From Cyanobacteriota bacterium (GTDB taxonomy: Bacteria; Acidobacteriota; Vicinamibacteria; Vicinamibacterales; UBA2999): a stretch of 64,000 nt of DNA. The position numbers were made by a program, and so were the translations under genes. The stretch spans positions 62,001-126,000 of the forward strand of contig JAIEMQ010000007.1 in the NCBI GenBank assembly GCA_019752015.1, written 5' to 3'. Every line of letters starts with the position of its first letter. The first letter of the stretch is position 1. This document shows, piece after piece, positions 25,819-35,267 of this stretch. The notes beneath the pieces were generated by a model. The model was not told the DNA's origin, made no database searches, and was given only the letters and a program-made list of their open reading frames with translations.

Positions 25819-28026
25819 ATGTACCCCGCAATTTTTCAACGAGTTCTGCGCTGGTCCGCCCTGGCGGCCCTGCTCGCGATGTCGGCCATCACGGTGTCGG
25901 CCTCCGACTGGCCCGAATGGCGTGGTCCGTCGCGCGATGGACGATCGACGGAGACCAACCTGCCGTCGAAGTGGTCGCCGAAGGGTGAAAACCTCGCCTG
26001 GCGCATTCCAATCGGCAGCCGATCCTCGCCGGTCGCGTTCGGCAATCGCCTCTACCTCAACGCGCCGGTCGGCGATCTCACGAACACGCAGGAGCGCCTG
26101 GTCGCTATCGACGCCGAGAGCGGCAAAGTGGTGTGGGAGAAACGCTTCAGCCAATACCTCAGCGACGTGCCGCAGCATCGCGCCTCGTGGGCGTCGCCCG
26201 CCGTTGATCCGGAGACCGGCAACATCTACATGTTCACCGTCGCGGCGCAGCTGATTTGCGTCGCGCCCGATGGCAAGATCCTGTGGGATCGATCGCTGCC
26301 CGACGAATACGGCGCGGTGACGACGCACGGCGGGCGCACGACGTCGCCGATCATCGACGGCGACAAGGTGATCCTGAATGCGCTGATCCTGGCGTGGGGC
26401 GATCTCAATCGCACCGGCAACCGCTACTTCGCGTTCGACAAGAAGACCGGGCAGACGGTGTGGATCGCGTCGCCGCAGGCGCGTCATTACGACACGAATT
26501 ATTCGACGCCGATCGTGGCGACGATCGACGGCACGCGCGCGCTGATCGTCGGCGGCACCGACGGCGTGTATCACGCGCTGAAGGTCAACACCGGCGAGAA
26601 GATCTGGTCGATCGAAGTCAGCAAGCGCGCCATTCTCAACAGCGCGCTCTTCAAGGACAACGTCGCCTACATCACGCACGGCGAAGAGAACATGGACACG
26701 ACGGAGATGGGCATGATCGCCGCCGTGGACGCGACGAAGACCGGCACGCTGGCCGCCGACGCGTTCAAGTGGCGCACGCGCGGCTTCCTGCCGTCGTTCG
26801 CGTCGCCGGTCATGGACGACGAGCGACTCTACACGATGGACAACAGCGCCATTGTGGGCGCGTTCGATCTCAAGACCGGCGCGAAGCTGTGGGAGAAGAC
26901 GCTCGGCACGCTGCAGAAAGGATCACCGGTGCTGGCCGACGGGAAGCTTTACGTCGGCACCGAGAACGGCAAGTTCTTCATCCTGCGTCCGACGGCGACC
27001 GGCGCCGAAGTGCTCGATGAGGATTTGCTCGGCACCGAGCAGACGCCAGAGCCCATCGTCGCGTCGCCCATCGTTGCTGATGGTCGCGTGTATGTGACGT
27101 CGATGGAGGCCACGTATGCCATCGGCCGGCGCGTTCCGCGCCCGGCCGCTGGCCGTTCCACGGGCTCCAACGGTTCCAGCGGTTCCAACGGCACTCCCAC
27201 AGTGGTTCAAGTGTTCCCGTACGAATCGATCGTCGCGCCGGGGCAGACCGTGACGTTGAAGGCGCGGTTGTTCGATGCGAAGGGGAATTTCATTCGCGAA
27301 GAGCCGGCGGCGACATGGTCGGTCGATCAGTTGAGCGGCGCGGTTGATGCGAAGGGTGTCTACACGGCGGCCGCGCAGGGATCGAGCGCGGGTTTCGTGA
27401 AGGCGACGGTCGGCGCCATCAGCGGCACGGCGCGCGTGCGCGTGATCGAGCCGCTGCCCTGGTCGTTTGATTTCGACAACGCCACGGCGGAAGCGCCGGC
27501 ATCGTGGTGGACCGGTGCGCCGGGCAAGGTGTTCCAGCGGACCGTTGAAGGCGCCGGCAAGGTGCTGGTCCGTCCGCGCGACGACACCGTCGGACGGCGC
27601 GCCAAGGTCTTCCTGGGCCCGCCCAACCTCACGGCCTACACGGTCGAAGCCGACGTGCGCGGCCGCGAACAGCGCCGCTCGCGCGGTGACGCCGGCTTGA
27701 TCAACGAACGCTACGGGCTCGTGCTCTTCGGCAACGGTCAGAAGCTGGAACTGCATCCGTGGCAGGCCGCCGATGAAATGACGGTGCGCGTGCCGTTCGC
27801 CTGGGACGCCGACAAGTGGTACCGCATGAAGCTGCGCGTCGATCAGCTGCCGAACGGCAGCGCGCGTGTCCGCGGCAAGGTGTGGCCGTCTGCCGATCCG
27901 GAGCCCGCGGCATGGACGATCGAGAAGGTCGACACCATTCCGCACAAGATGGGCAGCCCGGGGCTCTACGCCGACGGCATCTCCGAAATCTATTTCGACA
28001 ACGTGAAGGTCTACAGGAATCAATAA
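25819..28026 (+). CDS. Secreted PQQ-like beta-propeller protein with Ig-like and jelly-roll C-terminal domains
   Basis: A 735-residue exported protein. A Sec signal peptide (about 1-28) precedes a beta-propeller with repeats such as LVAIDAESGKVVWEKRF and MVSPIVADGRVYV-like strands to about residue 435. A low-complexity Gly/Ser/Asn linker spans about 443-457. Next come an Ig-like domain (about 458-545) and a C-terminal concanavalin-type domain (546-735, ending GLYADGISEIYFDNVKVYRN). No quinoprotein active-site or PQQ ligands are evident, so it is probably BamB-like or ligand-binding rather than a dehydrogenase. First of three propeller genes. Confidence 0.82.
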   Translation: MYPAIFQRVLRWSALAALLAMSAITVSASDWPEWRGPSRDGRSTETNLPSKWSPKGENLAWRIPIGSRSSPVAFGNRLYLNAPVGDLTNTQERLVAIDAESGKVVWEKRFSQYLSDVPQHRASWASPAVDPETGNIYMFTVAAQLICVAPDGKILWDRSLPDEYGAVTTHGGRTTSPIIDGDKVILNALILAWGDLNRTGNRYFAFDKKTGQTVWIASPQARHYDTNYSTPIVATIDGTRALIVGGTDGVYHALKVNTGEKIWSIEVSKRAILNSALFKDNVAYITHGEENMDTTEMGMIAAVDATKTGTLAADAFKWRTRGFLPSFASPVMDDERLYTMDNSAIVGAFDLKTGAKLWEKTLGTLQKGSPVLADGKLYVGTENGKFFILRPTATGAEVLDEDLLGTEQTPEPIVASPIVADGRVYVTSMEATYAIGRRVPRPAAGRSTGSNGSSGSNGTPTVVQVFPYESIVAPGQTVTLKARLFDAKGNFIREEPAATWSVDQLSGAVDAKGVYTAAAQGSSAGFVKATVGAISGTARVRVIEPLPWSFDFDNATAEAPASWWTGAPGKVFQRTVEGAGKVLVRPRDDTVGRRAKVFLGPPNLTAYTVEADVRGREQRRSRGDAGLINERYGLVLFGNGQKLELHPWQAADEMTVRVPFAWDADKWYRMKLRVDQLPNGSARVRGKVWPSADPEPAAWTIEKVDTIPHKMGSPGLYADGISEIYFDNVKVYRNQ

Positions 28027-28030
28027 TGGC

Positions 28031-28057
28031 CACAGAAGGCGCAGATAGCACAGAAAG
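28031..28057. repeat. Imperfect tandem repeat, three 9-bp units (CACAGAAGG type)
   Basis: CACAGAAGG, CGCAGATAG and CACAGAAAG lie in the spacer between two propeller genes. Their presence in the frame upstream of ATG 28065 argues that translation begins at 28065 rather than at the in-frame ATG 28026. Confidence 0.6.
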
Positions 28058-28064
28058 ACGAGCG

Positions 28065-29483
28065 ATGTTTCGAAGCGTGATGATTGCTGCACTGGTCGCC
28101 GCGACGACGGTGGCCGTCTCGGCGGACTGGCCGATGTGGGGCGGGACGCCGAGCCGCAACATGGTGTCGGACATGAAGGGCCTGCCGACCACGTGGGACA
28201 TCAAGACCGGGAAGAACGTGAAGTGGGTGGCGGAGCTCGGCTCGCAGTCGTACGGCAATCCCACCGTCGGCGAAGGCGTCGTTCTGATCGGCACCAACAA
28301 CGAAGCGATGCGCGACCCGAAACAGGGCGGCGATCGCGGCGTGCTGATGGCGTTCAACGAGGACACCGGCGAGTACCTCTGGCAGGCGACGTTCGAAAAA
28401 CTGTCGTCGGGCCGCGCCAACGACTGGCCCTATCAGGGCATCGCCAGCTCGCCGACGATCCTGCGCGGCGTTGCCTACTTCACGTCGAATCGCGGGCAGA
28501 TCATCGCCGCCGATCTCAGGGGCTTCCACGACGGCGAGAACGACGGTCCCTACAAGGACGAGAAGTTCACCGGCAAGACCGACATCGACATCATCTGGAT
28601 CTTCGACATGATGGAGGAGGTCGGCTCGTTCCCGCACAACCTCGCCAACTGCTCGCCGGTGATCGATGGCGGGCTGTTGTACTGCAGTACCGGCAACGGC
28701 CAGGATGAAAGCCACGTCAACATTCCGTCGCCGAAGGCGCCGTCGATCATCGCGGTCGAGATCGAAAGCGGCAAGTTGAAGTGGGAAGACAACTCGGTGG
28801 GCGATCGGATCCTCCACGGCCAGTGGTCGACCCCGGCGGTCGGCGACATTGGCGGCGTGCGCCAGGTCGTGCACGCGCAGGGCGACGGCTGGGTGCGCGG
28901 CTACGAAGCGCTGAGCGGCAAGAAGCTGTGGGAGTTCGACACCAATCCGAAGGACGCCGTCTGGCCGAAGACGCGCAACGAAGTGATCAGCACGCCGGTG
29001 ATCTACGAGAACGTCGTCTACATTTCGAACGGCCAGGATCCGGAGCACGGCGAGGGCGTCGGGCATTCGTACGCGATTGATGCGACCAAGCGCGGCGACG
29101 TCACCAAGAGCGGCATGATCTGGCACTTCGACAAGATCCGCCGATCGATCTCGACGGCCGCGATCAAGGACGGGCTGATTTATCTCGCCGACTTCAGCGG
29201 CTTCCTGCACTGCCTCGATGTCAAGACCGGTAGGCCCTACTGGACGCACGACCTGTTCGCGGCGATTTGGGGATCGCCGATGCTGATCGACGACAAGGTG
29301 TATATCGGCGATGAAGACGGCGATATCGCGGTGCTCCAGCATGGCAAGGAGCTCAAGGTCATCTCGGAGCAGAACATGGGCAGCTCGGTTTACGCGACGG
29401 TGGTGCCGGCGAACGGCAAGCTGTTCGTGATGAATCGGAATCAGCTTTACGCACTGCAAGAAGGCGCTCAGCTGAAGAAATGA
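28065..29483 (+). CDS. Secreted PQQ-like beta-propeller protein
   Basis: A 472-residue exported protein, made almost entirely of propeller blades (for example ILRGVAYFTSNRGQIIAADL and GLIYLADFSGFLHCLDVKTG). The Sec signal MFRSVMIAALVAATTVAVSA starts at 28065; ATG 28026 would add 13 residues encoded by a repeat. The mature N-terminus DWPMWGGTPSRNMVSD parallels DWPEWRGPSRDGRSTE in the preceding gene, so the two are paralogues. Predicted periplasmic or outer-membrane associated; ligand unknown. The stop abuts the 8-bp array. Confidence 0.82.
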   Translation: MFRSVMIAALVAATTVAVSADWPMWGGTPSRNMVSDMKGLPTTWDIKTGKNVKWVAELGSQSYGNPTVGEGVVLIGTNNEAMRDPKQGGDRGVLMAFNEDTGEYLWQATFEKLSSGRANDWPYQGIASSPTILRGVAYFTSNRGQIIAADLRGFHDGENDGPYKDEKFTGKTDIDIIWIFDMMEEVGSFPHNLANCSPVIDGGLLYCSTGNGQDESHVNIPSPKAPSIIAVEIESGKLKWEDNSVGDRILHGQWSTPAVGDIGGVRQVVHAQGDGWVRGYEALSGKKLWEFDTNPKDAVWPKTRNEVISTPVIYENVVYISNGQDPEHGEGVGHSYAIDATKRGDVTKSGMIWHFDKIRRSISTAAIKDGLIYLADFSGFLHCLDVKTGRPYWTHDLFAAIWGSPMLIDDKVYIGDEDGDIAVLQHGKELKVISEQNMGSSVYATVVPANGKLFVMNRNQLYALQEGAQLKK

Positions 29484-29547
29484 GTGCCTGGGTGCCTGGG
29501 TGCCTGGGTGCCTGGGTGCCCGGGTGCCCGGGTGCCTGGGTGCATTG
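29484..29547. repeat. Tandem array, seven 8-bp units plus one degenerate unit (GTGCCTGG)
   Basis: Units GTGCCTGG occur four times, then GTGCCCGG twice, GTGCCTGG once and a degenerate GTGCATTG. The first unit begins right after the stop codon of the previous gene, and the array ends five bases before ATG 29552. An ATGA at 29480 would translate the array in frame with the next gene. The 8-bp period means each gain or loss of a unit would break that frame. Confidence 0.9.
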
Positions 29548-29551
29548 TGCA

Positions 29552-30682
29552 ATGAGACGCAGAGACTTTCTTTTAACGTGCGCGGCACTGAACTTTGTGC
29601 CGCGGGATTTGTTTGCGCAACCGCCGGCCGTGTCCGCCGCGCCTGCAAATGCGTGGACCCAATTCCGCGGCTCGTACGCGCTCACCGGAATTTCGTCGAC
29701 GACGATCGCGCCGGCGCCCAAGCTGGCGTGGACCTGGGAAGGCGGCGAGGCGTTCGACTCTTCGCCCGCGATTGCCGATGACGTCGTTTACGCCGGCACC
29801 GCAACCGGCGAATTGATCGCCGTTGGCCTGACGGACGGCAAATTACGCTGGCGCTACAAGGCCGGCGAAGCGATCGGCGAATCGTCGCCGGCGGTCGCCA
29901 ACGGCCGCGTCTTCGTCGGCGATCTGCTCGGCGTCGCGCACGCGGTGAATATCGCCGACGGCAAGCCGGCGTGGACGTTCCAGACGCAATCGGAGATCAA
30001 GTCGTCTCCCGTCGTCGCCGGGGACATCGTGCTGATGGGATCGTACGACGGCAAGTTGTACGGCCTCGACGCCGCCACCGGCAAGCAGCTGTGGGCCTAC
30101 TCGACCGAGAACTACGTGCACGGCACGCCGTGCGTGGTCAACGGCGTCGCGCACTTCGCCGGCTGCGACGAAGTGTTTCATGGCGTCGACATCAAGACCG
30201 GCAAGGAACGGATCGCGACGTCGGCCACGGCCTACACCGGCGCCTCGGTCGCGATCGTGAACAACGTCGCGTATTTCGGCACGTTCGACAACGAGGTGCT
30301 GGCGCTCGATCTGGGATCGCGCAAAGTGCTGTGGCGATACGAGCATCCCGATCGCAAGTTCCCGTTCTATTCGTCGGCCGCGGTGATCGACGGCACGGTC
30401 GTTCTCGGCGGCCGCGATCGCATGGTGCACGCGCTGGACGCGAAGACCGGCAAGGCGCGCTGGACCTACATGACGCGCGCGCGCATCGACTCGTCGCCGG
30501 CGGTGTGCGGCGGCCGTGTCTACGTCGGCTCGAACGACGGCCGGTTCTACGCGCTGGACCTGGCGAGCGGGAAAGTGGCGTGGCAGCACGACGAGGGCGC
30601 GGCGATTACCGCATCGCCTGCCCTCGCCAGTGGTCGTATCGTCGTCGGCTCGACTGAAGGCCGACTGTTGTGCTTTGCATAG
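29552..30682 (+). CDS. PQQ-like beta-propeller protein with Tat-type signal
   Basis: A 376-residue protein whose N-terminus MRRRDFLLTCAALNF carries the twin-arginine motif (RRxFL) and a hydrophobic core ending DLFAQPP, so export by Tat is likely. The mature part is about seven propeller blades with alternating motifs such as SSPAVANGRVFVGDLLG and GKARWTYMTRARIDSSPAVC. It is homologous to the two preceding proteins but uses a different export signal. An earlier in-frame ATG at 29480 would put the 8-bp array inside the protein and is not favoured. No enzymatic motif seen. Confidence 0.8.
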   Translation: MRRRDFLLTCAALNFVPRDLFAQPPAVSAAPANAWTQFRGSYALTGISSTTIAPAPKLAWTWEGGEAFDSSPAIADDVVYAGTATGELIAVGLTDGKLRWRYKAGEAIGESSPAVANGRVFVGDLLGVAHAVNIADGKPAWTFQTQSEIKSSPVVAGDIVLMGSYDGKLYGLDAATGKQLWAYSTENYVHGTPCVVNGVAHFAGCDEVFHGVDIKTGKERIATSATAYTGASVAIVNNVAYFGTFDNEVLALDLGSRKVLWRYEHPDRKFPFYSSAAVIDGTVVLGGRDRMVHALDAKTGKARWTYMTRARIDSSPAVCGGRVYVGSNDGRFYALDLASGKVAWQHDEGAAITASPALASGRIVVGSTEGRLLCFA

Positions 30683-30701
30683 GCGGGTCTAAAGACCCGC
30701 C
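30682..30701. terminator. Hairpin between convergent genes, probable bidirectional terminator
   Basis: GGCGGGTCT and AGACCCGCC form a perfect 9-bp GC-rich stem with a two-base central loop, starting on the last base of the propeller gene stop codon. It lies nine bases from the end of the convergent lipoprotein gene. No T-run follows, so it is not textbook, but stem strength and location support termination for both strands. Confidence 0.65.
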
Positions 30702-30709
30702 TCTACGAT

Positions 30710-31528
30710 CTACCTGAATTCGACCGTGATCGAAGGGCCGTCGATCTTGATGCCCTTGATGTCCTTCAGGTAAGGCTTTACTTCACTCAGCGACGCGTCC
30801 GGGCCGATCTTGCCCTGGAGCGCCTTGAACTTCGCTTCATCGGCGAGCAGCGACGCCACATCCAGCTCCAGCAGCGTGAGCCGCGGACCCGTGACGTACT
30901 CCGCGTTGGTCTTGACGATCCTGCCGACGACCTCGAGGCCGATGTTGATCTTGAAGCCCTGGAACATCGCCTTGATCATGTTCATGATCATCGGGTTGCT
31001 CAGATCGGGCATTTCGTTCGGCTGCGGCGCCGGCGTGGCGTCGGGTTTGCCAACGGCGGGGCGATCGACGAAGTTGATGCTGAGCGTCGAGGTCGCGCCG
31101 CTGCGCGTCAGCTTGAAGCGCACCGGATCATCCTGCGTCGGCTCCGACGACCGGGGCGCGCTGCCGGTGCCGCCGCCCATGCTTGGGCCCTGGCTGACCT
31201 GAATCTTGTTGATGTCATCGAAGGCGAAGATGGCCTTCACGCCTTCGAAGCCGTTCTCGCCCTTGACCGGTTCGGTCGAGACGAGGCGAACACCCTCGCC
31301 CATGCGCGTGGCCATGCGCTCGAGGTCGGCCTTGTTCATCATCGGGCCGTTCATCTGCCCGTTGCTGTTGGCGCCCATCATGCCTTTGAGCGCGGCCATG
31401 TTGACGAGCGTGGTCTGTTCCACGGTGCCGCTGCCATCGGGCTTCACCTTGACGAGCGTCGTCGCGTTCAGGCACGCCGTCAGGCCGGTGGTGGCGATCA
31501 GTACGGCGAGGAGTCGAAAAACACGCAT
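30710..31528 (-). CDS. Hypothetical lipoprotein
   Basis: A 272-residue protein with a lipoprotein signal peptide ending TGLTAC (Cys19). The mature part begins TLVKVKPDGSGTVEQTTLVN, a pattern seen in acidobacterial lipoproteins of unknown role, and has a Pro/Ala-rich segment near 170. The last part ends SITVEFR. No catalytic motif is visible. It is transcribed alone and converges on the propeller operon. Likely outer-membrane or periplasmic location from the lipobox; function unknown. Confidence 0.75.
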   Translation of the reverse strand: MRVFRLLAVLIATTGLTACLNATTLVKVKPDGSGTVEQTTLVNMAALKGMMGANSNGQMNGPMMNKADLERMATRMGEGVRLVSTEPVKGENGFEGVKAIFAFDDINKIQVSQGPSMGGGTGSAPRSSEPTQDDPVRFKLTRSGATSTLSINFVDRPAVGKPDATPAPQPNEMPDLSNPMIMNMIKAMFQGFKINIGLEVVGRIVKTNAEYVTGPRLTLLELDVASLLADEAKFKALQGKIGPDASLSEVKPYLKDIKGIKIDGPSITVEFR

Positions 31529-31570
31529 CTCTAGGTCCTCCGGGGCAGGTAATCTAATCTTACGGCAATC

Positions 31571-32377
31571 ATGAAAGAAGGTTCAGGGAAGACCGCCCTG
31601 GTGACCGGCGCCTCGTCCGGGATCGGCAAGGCGTTCGCGGAATTGCTTGCGGAACGCGGTTATGCGGTCGTGCTGACGGCGCGGCGCGGCGACCGCCTGG
31701 AAACCCTCGCGGCGGAGCTGCGGCAGAAATTCGGCGTCGCGACCCATTGCGTAGTCGCTGATCTGGCGCAGCCGAACGCCTCCGAGCAGATCGCCAACGA
31801 GCTCACGGCAAAGCAGCTGACGATCGACGTACTCGTGAACAACGCGGGCTACGGCGTCCCCGGCAGTTACGTCAACGTGCCGTGGGAGGATCACGAGCGT
31901 TTCATGCAGGTGATGGTCACCGCCGTTCTCGATCTGACATATCGATTGCTGCCGGGCATGCTCGAGCGCGGCTGGGGCCGCATCATCAACATCGCGTCGG
32001 TCGCAGGCATGGTGCCGGCGCCCGCCGGACACACGTTGTATGGCGCATCGAAGGCGTTTGTGATCCGGTTCTCCGAGGCGCTGCAGGCGGAGAACGGCCC
32101 GAAGGGCGTGCACGCGACGGCGGTGTGTCCCGGCTTCACGTGGAGCGAGTTTCACGACGTGACCGGCACTCGCGATCGCATGAACAAAATGCCTGGCTTC
32201 CTCTGGCTCAAGGCCGATGACGTGGCGCGTGAGGGCTATGCCGCGGTGATGAACGGCCGTGCCGTCGTGGTGAACGGTGGAATCTACAAGTTCCTGGTGT
32301 GGCTGAACGGCGCGATGCCGCGCAGCCTCGCAAACGTGGTCTCGAAATTCGCCGGCCGCAGATACCGAAAAGTCTGA
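31571..32377 (+). CDS. Short-chain dehydrogenase/reductase (DltE/YdfG-like)
   Basis: A 268-residue classical SDR with all catalytic elements: TGASSGIGKAF (12-22) for cofactor binding, NNAGYGV (about 96-102), the Ser in INIASVAGM (about 140-148) and YGASK (157-161). The C-terminal extension after PGFTWSEFHD is typical of the SDR subgroup acting on lipid or aldehyde substrates. No substrate can be fixed. Divergently oriented from the lipoprotein gene 42 bases away. Confidence 0.88.
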   Translation: MKEGSGKTALVTGASSGIGKAFAELLAERGYAVVLTARRGDRLETLAAELRQKFGVATHCVVADLAQPNASEQIANELTAKQLTIDVLVNNAGYGVPGSYVNVPWEDHERFMQVMVTAVLDLTYRLLPGMLERGWGRIINIASVAGMVPAPAGHTLYGASKAFVIRFSEALQAENGPKGVHATAVCPGFTWSEFHDVTGTRDRMNKMPGFLWLKADDVAREGYAAVMNGRAVVVNGGIYKFLVWLNGAMPRSLANVVSKFAGRRYRKV

Positions 32378-32416
32378 CGCGGAACACCTGACCTCGGGCG
32401 TCCGTATCCACCCCGC

Positions 32417-33592
32417 ATGGTCGAGACGCTGCTGAAGGACGTTCGCTATGCGCTGCGGTGGATGCGGCGTAGTCCCGGCTTCTCCGCGGTGGCCATCCTC
32501 TCGCTCGGCCTCGGCGTTGGCGTCAACACAGCGATGTTCTCGCTGGTCGACTCGCTCCTGTTCCGGCCGCTGCCAGTCACCGCGCCAGACACACTCGTCG
32601 ACGTCTTCACTGGCGGCGGCGACGGGTTGAATACGCCACCACCTCGTATCAGGATTTCCTCGACCTCAAGGCGCAGAACACCGTCTTCAGCGAATGCTCG
32701 GCTACAGCCCGATGATGGCGCCGCTCAGTCTCGGCGATCGATCGCGCATTGCCCTCGGCCACACCATGGCGTCGCCGACCTTTCTGTCGACGCTTGGAGT
32801 ACCGATCATCGACGGCCGCGGCATCGCGGAGACCGACACCGTGGGCAGTCCTGCCGTTGCCGTGATCAACGAAACGATGGCGCGGACGTTCTGGCCGAAA
32901 GAATCCGCGGTGGGCCACACGGTGCAGGTGCTGAACGGATCGCAGACGCGCAGCTATCGCATTGTCCGGTGCATCGCGACCACAAGCAGCATGGCGTGCT
33001 CGAGCGGCCGTACCCGTTCGCCTACTTTGCGGATAGTCAGCGTCCCAATCCGACCGACAAGTTCATCGTCGCCCGCACGAACGGCAGCGCAGAGGCGCTG
33101 CTCGCCGGCATGCGTCGAGAGCTGCTCGCCATGGAATCGGGCCTTGTCTTCATGGGCAACTCGACGCTGGAGCAGAGCATGGGGATGAGCCTGATGCCGG
33201 CGCGCGTTGGTGCAGTGCTCGCGATGGCGTTCGGCGGGCCCGGCACGCTGCTGGCCGCGATTGGTCTGTATGGAGTGATCGCGTTCTCGGTCGCGCGGCG
33301 CACGCGCGAGATCGGCGTGCGCATGGCGCTCGGCGCCAACCCCGGTTCGGTGTTGTCGATGGTAATGCGGCAGGGCTTTACGATCGTCGCGATCGGGTTG
33401 ATCGCCGGCGGCGTGCTCGCAGGCGCCGCGGCGTCGGCGCTGCGCGGACTGCTCTACGGGATCACGCCATTCGATCCAATCGCGTGGGGCCTCGCGCTCA
33501 CGGCCATGATCGTGGCCGCCGGCCTGGCGAATTTCGTTCCCGCGCGCCGCGCCATGCGTGTCGATCCCATGAACGCCCTACGCACGGAGTAG
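32417..33592 (+). pseudogene. Degenerate ADOP-type ABC permease
   Basis: The N-terminus (VRYALRWMRRSPGFSAVAIL, about residues 9-28) and C-terminus (RTREIGVRMALGANPGSVLS and the FtsX-like last helices) belong to an ADOP permease. In between, the coding frame changes: DFLDLKAQNTVFSE lies in one other frame and LGYSPMMAPLSLGDRSRIAL in a third, before the original frame resumes at about 33000. The central half, including most of the first MacB-like domain, is missing; an intact ADOP is about 800-890 residues. A functional product is unlikely. The related intact gene is at 54101-56770. Confidence 0.8.
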
Positions 33593-33656
33593 TTGCCAGC
33601 CGGGGTAACCGGCATCATGCGGCCGTTGATATACTTCCTCTCTTTGGAGGCCCATG

Positions 33657-35264
33657 ATGTCGCGTAACTTGCGCTCGCTCCTTCTCTCCACAGCTGTTTG
33701 CGCCGCGGCCGCGATATCGCTGTCCGCCCAGCAGATGAACCCGACGCCGAACCGCGGCGCCGGCGACGGCGAAGGGCCGTTCGAGCGGCTCGTGATCCGT
33801 GGCGTCACCGTCATCGACGGCACCGGCGCGCCGCCGCGCGGGCCGATCGACATCGTCGTCCAGAACAATCGCATCACCGACGTGTCGAGCGTCGGCTTCC
33901 CCGGCGTGCCGATCAACGAGCGCGGCCGGCCGCAGAAGGGCGGCAAGGAAATCGACGCGACCGGCATGTATCTGATGCCCGGTTTCGTCGACGCGCACGT
34001 GCACTGCGGCGGCGGGCAGGCGCGCGACCCTGAGTACGTCTACAAGCTGTGGCTGATGCACGGCGTCACCACGGTGCGCGGCGTGCCGTGCGGATCGATG
34101 GACTGGGATCTCGGCCAGCGCGAGCTGTCGGCGAAGAACCAGATCGTGGCGCCGCGCATTTTCGCGTATCACCGCCCGTTCAGCGGAGAAGGCTGGGATC
34201 GCAACAAGCCGCAGACGCCGGAGACCGCGCGCGAGTGGGTGCGCTTCGCGGCGAAGAAGGGCGTCGACGGCATCAAGTTCGGCGCGCAGGATCCGGAAAT
34301 CATGGCGGCGCTGCTCGACGAGGCGAAGAAGTTCAACCTCGGGTCCACGGCGCATCTCGATCAGATGGGCGTCGTGCGCATGAACGCCCGCGATGCGTCG
34401 CGGCTCGGCCTCGGCACGCTGACGCATTACTACGGCCTGTTCGAATCGCTCCTGAAGGACTATTCGATCCAGCCGTACCCGGTGAACCAGAACTACAACG
34501 ACGAGCAGCATCGCTTCGGCCAGGTGGCGCGGCTCTACGACAAGATTCATCCGCGCGGCAGCGAACAGTGGAACGCCCTGATCAAGGAATGGGTCGATCG
34601 GAAATTCGTGATCGATCCGACGATGACGATTTATTCGGCGGGGCGCGATGTGATGCGCATGCGCAATGCCGACTGGCACGACAAGTACACGCTGCCGTCG
34701 CTGTGGGACTTCTATCAGCCCAATCGCAACGCGCACGGCTCGTACTGGTTCTACTGGACGACGGAAGATGAAATCCAGTGGAAGCGCTTCTACCAGGTGT
34801 GGATGTCGTTCCTGAACGACTTCAAGAACGCCGGCGGCCGCGTCACGACGGGCTCCGACTCGGGCTTCATCTACCAGACCTACGGCTTCGGCTACATCCT
34901 CGAGCTCGAAATGCTGCAGGAGGCGGGCTTCCATCCGCTCGAAGTGGTGCGCTCGGCCACCCTCAACGGCGCGCTGACGCTGCACGAGCCGAAGGGCAAG
35001 CCGATCGACTTCGGCATCATCCGTCCGGGCCTGCTCGCCGACATGGTGATCGTCGATCAGAACCCGCTCGAGAACTTCAAGGTGTTGTACGCGACCGGCG
35101 CGGTGAAGCTCGACGATCAGAATCGCCCGTCGCGCGTCGGCGGCATCAAGTACACGATCAAAGACGGCATTGTCTACGATGCCAAGAAGCTGGCCGCGGA
35201 TGTCGCGGGCATTGTCGAGCGCGCGAAGCGCGCCAAGCCATCGACGTCGGCGGGACAGAAATAA
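33657..35264 (+). CDS. Secreted amidohydrolase family protein
   Basis: About 535 residues with a signal peptide (NLRSLLLSTAVCAAAAISLSA). The metal-binding HxH is in FVDAHVHCGGG near residues 111-121, followed by STAHLDQMG near residue 235 and TTGSDSGF near 401, consistent with the amidohydrolase superfamily and a binuclear or mononuclear metal centre. GGAGG lies six bases before ATG 33657; ATG 33654 is only three bases away and less likely. Probably periplasmic; substrate unknown. It is followed three bases later by a cytochrome c gene. Confidence 0.85.
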   Translation: MSRNLRSLLLSTAVCAAAAISLSAQQMNPTPNRGAGDGEGPFERLVIRGVTVIDGTGAPPRGPIDIVVQNNRITDVSSVGFPGVPINERGRPQKGGKEIDATGMYLMPGFVDAHVHCGGGQARDPEYVYKLWLMHGVTTVRGVPCGSMDWDLGQRELSAKNQIVAPRIFAYHRPFSGEGWDRNKPQTPETAREWVRFAAKKGVDGIKFGAQDPEIMAALLDEAKKFNLGSTAHLDQMGVVRMNARDASRLGLGTLTHYYGLFESLLKDYSIQPYPVNQNYNDEQHRFGQVARLYDKIHPRGSEQWNALIKEWVDRKFVIDPTMTIYSAGRDVMRMRNADWHDKYTLPSLWDFYQPNRNAHGSYWFYWTTEDEIQWKRFYQVWMSFLNDFKNAGGRVTTGSDSGFIYQTYGFGYILELEMLQEAGFHPLEVVRSATLNGALTLHEPKGKPIDFGIIRPGLLADMVIVDQNPLENFKVLYATGAVKLDDQNRPSRVGGIKYTIKDGIVYDAKKLAADVAGIVERAKRAKPSTSAGQK

Positions 35265-35267
35265 ACG

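Noticed and set aside
28026..28064. Start of the second propeller gene at ATG 28026
   Set aside because: It would add residues coded by a 9-bp repeat ahead of a normal signal peptide; ATG 28065 gives a standard Sec signal.
29484..29547. Possible CRISPR array
   Set aside because: Units are 8 bp with no spacers and no cas genes; this is a simple tandem array.
25819..30682. PQQ-dependent dehydrogenases
   Set aside because: Only propeller repeats are seen; no disulfide ring, PQQ ligand or cytochrome domain within these proteins.
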